Part shown: positions 47,480 to 49,883 of the stretch, piece after piece | How the letters are laid out: the number at the start of each line of letters is the position of its first letter | How positions within the stretch are numbered: position 1 is the first letter of the stretch | Virus record (IMG/VR): IMGVR_UViG_3300033148_005052 | Coordinates: 1 to 49,883 of that record | DNA: 49,883 bases | Strand: one strand, 5' to 3' | Source of the DNA: a virus | Translations under genes and position numbers: made by a program | Notes under the pieces: model-generated | Told to the model about the DNA's origin: nothing | Database searches by the model: none | The model's input: only the letters and a program-made list of their open reading frames with translations

Positions 47480-48262
47480 TTGATAGCCGTAGTCATCACC
47501 ACATACGCTGAGGATGCAGAGGTTACCAAGTGCATTGATGCCATCCTAAAACAGACCGTATTCAAGCAGCTCAAGATTGTTGTTATCAACAACAATTCCT
47601 GTTTCGACACCTTTCAGCATATTGCGCCATACGTGAAGCACGGCATCGACGCCATCGGGCTGCCACAAAACATCGGCAGGATACGAGCCCCAGACCTAGC
47701 GTTCCGGTATCTTGAATTGCAGGACAAGTATTCCCATTTTGTATCAATCGATGCAGATATGCTCGTGGAGCCTGACACGCTTGAAAAACTGCGAATACTT
47801 ATGTCCGCCAACCCTGTAATCGGGCTCCTCAGTCCAATGTATATACGCGGCACCGATCACAACAACATCCTTGAAGATGCAATCTTCATTAAGGGCAAGG
47901 CCAAAGAAATACCGTCGCTAATACCCAACTTCATGCGAATGACACCGCGCGTAGTCGAGGCCTGTTTCATGGTATCCAGAGCCTGCTATAAAGCCTTCCA
48001 GATCAAGCATCAAGGCATCTTTATGACGACCGTTTCAACCCCATATTCGCTGGCCGGTGGTCAGGGCAACGACTTCATGCGACATCTGAAACCGATGGGT
48101 TTCCAATTCGGTTATCATAAAGACGCCTTTGTGCAAGCCATAAAGAACAGCTGCGACACGGGGGGGCCAAACGGGTACCTCGCATGGAAGCGCAAACATC
48201 GAGCCAACCGGGGCGCGGTCACAGCGCCCGTCCCAATAGGTGAAGGTTTCTATGATGCTTGA
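47480..48262 (+). CDS. Family 2 (GT-A) glycosyltransferase, TTG start
   Basis: 260 residues from TTG 47480 behind GGAGGTAAAGTA. Nucleotide-sugar-binding N-terminus (MIAVVITTYAEDAEVTKCID ... KIVVINNNSCFDT), the DXD motif SIDADMLVEPDTLEKL near residue 93, and an acceptor region with MVSRACYKAFQ and GGQGNDFMRHL. It transfers a sugar from an activated donor; in a phage the likely acceptors are virion proteins, DNA bases or host surface. Its place between fibre and adhesin genes favours virion glycosylation, which is inference. Confidence 0.8.
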   Translation: MIAVVITTYAEDAEVTKCIDAILKQTVFKQLKIVVINNNSCFDTFQHIAPYVKHGIDAIGLPQNIGRIRAPDLAFRYLELQDKYSHFVSIDADMLVEPDTLEKLRILMSANPVIGLLSPMYIRGTDHNNILEDAIFIKGKAKEIPSLIPNFMRMTPRVVEACFMVSRACYKAFQIKHQGIFMTTVSTPYSLAGGQGNDFMRHLKPMGFQFGYHKDAFVQAIKNSCDTGGPNGYLAWKRKHRANRGAVTAPVPIGEGFYDA

Positions 48263-48414
48263 TCCATATCTCTCAGACTGCAACAACCGGCGACGGATAT
48301 ATGCCACTCGACCCAGGAACAACACTTCACATCGTAATGACCCGCAACGGCATATTCACCGAAGAGGGTTATGGGTTTGGAGTAGAAATCAACAAGTACG
48401 GCGTAAAAGCATAA
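48259..48414 (+). CDS. Hypothetical protein, 51 aa, TTG start
   Basis: TTG 48259 overlaps the glycosyltransferase stop (TTGA). The frame reads MIHISQTATTGDGYMPLDPG, then an extended strand pair with NGIFTEEGYGFGVEINKYGV. ATG 48301 would shorten it to 37 residues. Beta-type and folded in appearance. A competing frame on the same bases is Arg-rich and less likely. Confidence 0.55.
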   Translation: MIHISQTATTGDGYMPLDPGTTLHIVMTRNGIFTEEGYGFGVEINKYGVKA

Positions 48415-48429
48415 ACGAAAGGGATTAAT

Positions 48430-48702
48430 ATGGCTACATGGGAACTCGAAGTAACGCCGATTGACGTTGAACGCAAAGAGGTAAGCGTTACCGCAACACG
48501 GACTGATGGCGCTGATGTGCGTGTCTTCAGGATCATAACCGCCCTGCTGGACAGCGAGAAGAACAAGCAGGCGATCAAAGACCACATCTGGGCACAATAC
48601 GCCAAAGATGTTGCCAAGAAGGAAGACTGTGAAGGCTTCATCGGTGATTTTGCAGCAGCAGCGAAGGCCGAGCTAGAATCAAAAGAATCGAAGGAGGCGT
48701 AA
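48430..48702 (+). CDS. Hypothetical virion-region protein, 90 aa
   Basis: ATG 48430 follows AAAGGGATTAAT. Beta-rich first half (TWELEVTPIDVERKEVSVTA), then charged helices (EKNKQAIKDHIWAQYAKDVA) and an acidic tail. No family recognised; common in this position among fibre-associated proteins. Confidence 0.65.
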   Translation: MATWELEVTPIDVERKEVSVTATRTDGADVRVFRIITALLDSEKNKQAIKDHIWAQYAKDVAKKEDCEGFIGDFAAAAKAELESKESKEA

Positions 48703-49113
48703 ATGTCAGACATAAGCCAAAATTGGGACGCGTCTTTTAGCGTCATTGACGCAGCTATTACATTGACCGAAGGCGTAACTGAAAGCAACACATCCGCAGA
48801 ACTCGACCTTGACGGCAAGTCTGTCTCCATTGTTACAATCGATGCAGATTATTCCGACCACGCCAAAGCGACCGGTGGGCTCGTAATAAGGATCATCCGC
48901 GCCATCGACGCCAGCGACTATGAGTCTGACGACGGGGCAGCGATAATGTTTGAAATGCCATTCACACAAAATGGCACCGAGCGCAAATCCTTCCCGCTGA
49001 GCGCAAATCAGTTCAGCAAGTTCAAACTGAAAATGGACTGGTTGAACTCCACCAGCGGCTCGTCTGTCACCATTGCCACCGCCATCAAATACGCCGTCGG
49101 CCAAGTGGTGTAA
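48703..49113 (+). CDS. Hypothetical beta-rich protein, 136 aa
   Basis: ATG 48703 follows AAGGAGGCGTAA, one base after the previous stop. Almost free of helices, rich in Ser/Thr/Asp (SDISQNWDASFSVIDAAITL, FPLSANQFSKFKLKMDWLNS). It looks like a small beta-sandwich or trimeric fibre subunit. Likely virion component; role unknown. Confidence 0.6.
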   Translation: MSDISQNWDASFSVIDAAITLTEGVTESNTSAELDLDGKSVSIVTIDADYSDHAKATGGLVIRIIRAIDASDYESDDGAAIMFEMPFTQNGTERKSFPLSANQFSKFKLKMDWLNSTSGSSVTIATAIKYAVGQVV

Positions 49114-49118
49114 ATCCC

Positions 49119-49856
49119 ATGCTGAAACCAGTATTAGGGACACAACTCAACCATGGCCATCCGCTCGCTCAGGGGCTTGTCGGCTGCTGGTTGCTGAACG
49201 AAGGGTGCGGGGATAAAGTTTATGACCAGAGTGGCAATAGCAACATAGGCACTCTAACCAATATGGCCGGCACATCCGCGTCAGGCTGGAGTCTGGGGGA
49301 TAATGGTCTTGCGTTGGCATTTGATGGGAACGATGACTATGTGAACATTACCAACAATATCTTCAATGCTACCCCAGCGGGCACTATCATCGTGCGGTTC
49401 AACATCAACACCGGGGGGGTAGTCAATTACTTCTATTGTGGAGGTGAAACGAATCGTTTGAGGTTCTACTATGGCAGCGACGGCAAGATTTATGCGTATG
49501 CCGGTTCTTGGGTGCTCGGAACATCAACGATTTCTACTAACACATGGTACACAGCAATGCTTGTATGGGATGCGCTTGGAGCCAGGATACATCTTGACTA
49601 CAGTTTGTATAGCACAGGCGGAACACCCGGCGGCACTGCCGGTCACACTGACCGAGAACGGTTTGGTGCTGACGAGGCTGGTGCAAACGCTATGACGGGT
49701 AAGATTAGCCATGTATTGACATATCTCAGGGCACTCACGCCCAACGAGATATACAGCGTAGTAGCAGCCCCCTTCGCCATGTTCGACCAGCGGCGGATAT
49801 GGGCGGTGGCCCCTTCTGGCCATGTCCCATACTTTTTACTAATTAGGAGAGCATAA
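49119..49856 (+). CDS. LamG/concanavalin A-like adhesin
   Basis: 245 residues. The first 180 residues follow the LamG jelly-roll: LVGCWLLNEGCGDKVYDQSG, then NGLALAFDGNDDYVNITNNI, GTIIVRFNIN, AGSWVLGTSTISTNTWYTAM, and MTGKISHVLTYLRALTPNEI. This domain binds sugars or proteins and is common in phage tail fibres. The hydrophobic C-terminus (MFDQRRIWAVAPSGHVPYFL) may be an attachment or packing segment. Probably receptor binding. Confidence 0.7.
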   Translation: MLKPVLGTQLNHGHPLAQGLVGCWLLNEGCGDKVYDQSGNSNIGTLTNMAGTSASGWSLGDNGLALAFDGNDDYVNITNNIFNATPAGTIIVRFNINTGGVVNYFYCGGETNRLRFYYGSDGKIYAYAGSWVLGTSTISTNTWYTAMLVWDALGARIHLDYSLYSTGGTPGGTAGHTDRERFGADEAGANAMTGKISHVLTYLRALTPNEIYSVVAAPFAMFDQRRIWAVAPSGHVPYFLLIRRA

Positions 49857-49883
49857 TGAATACAAATCCGATCCCGGCGGTTG
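49856..49883 (+). CDS. Start of a further gene, truncated by the window
   Basis: ATG 49856 overlaps the previous stop (TAATG) with AATTAGGAGAGCATA upstream. Only MNTNPIPAV is visible, so no function can be given. Continued coupling implies the operon goes on to the right. Confidence 0.6.

Noticed and set aside
1-49883. CRISPR array, insertion sequence or integrase
   Set aside because: No regularly spaced repeats, no transposase and no recombinase motifs were seen in any frame; the only long direct repeat is the 41-bp pair, which has just two copies.

Overview
The window reads as about 50 kb of a tailed bacterial virus (Caudoviricetes) genome, free phage or prophage. Coding is dense, Shine-Dalgarno sites are strong, and ATGA/TAATG stop-start overlaps are frequent. 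A Mu-type head set (portal, protease/scaffold-like protein, decoration protein, major capsid), a large terminase, a tape measure and no recognisable sheath suggest a long non-contractile tail; this is inference. DnaB, HU and an SSB ending in DDGLPF point to a bacterial host, which I cannot name. I see no integrase, endolysin, DNA polymerase or primase here.

Left arm, 1-20,377, all on the minus strand. From promoter-proximal to distal: a DUF4177-like protein, SSB, a small HTH protein, an ATP-grasp (R2K/CDC123-like) protein, a DNA methyltransferase broken by a 7-nt frameshift and an HNH endonuclease gene, an excisionase-like HTH protein, then about 5 kb of tiny unknown genes (15.8-8.4 kb). HU, a replication-initiator-like protein, DnaB, a RuvC-fold resolvase, a Cys-cluster protein that might bind ssDNA, a degenerate SbcD-like phosphoesterase, YkgJ-, FmdB- and YopX-like proteins and the start of a PD-(D/E)XK nuclease follow. 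This is the replication, recombination and accessory half. A candidate promoter at 8402-8429 with a structured leader (8299-8393) sits in front of the replication block.

A 193-bp divergent gap (20,378-20,570) separates it from the right arm, 20,571-49,883, nearly all on the plus strand. The order is head genes (portal to connectors), a tail-terminator-like fusion protein, a tail-tube candidate, large terminase (unusually placed inside the tail block), two tail-chaperone reading frames, tape measure, tail-tip proteins, small membrane proteins, a second methyltransferase broken by two frameshifts, virion proteins, an intact calcineurin-like phosphoesterase, a 950-residue repeat-containing fibre candidate, a family 2 glycosyltransferase, and a LamG-like adhesin. 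One gene runs against the flow: a zinc-ribbon membrane protein at 35,556-35,735.

The observations most worth checking are the structured leader RNA, the decay of both methyltransferases while neighbouring genes stay open, a 41-bp direct repeat that brackets one coiled-coil gene, a 131-nt tRNA-like element, and the reservoir of tiny unknown genes.
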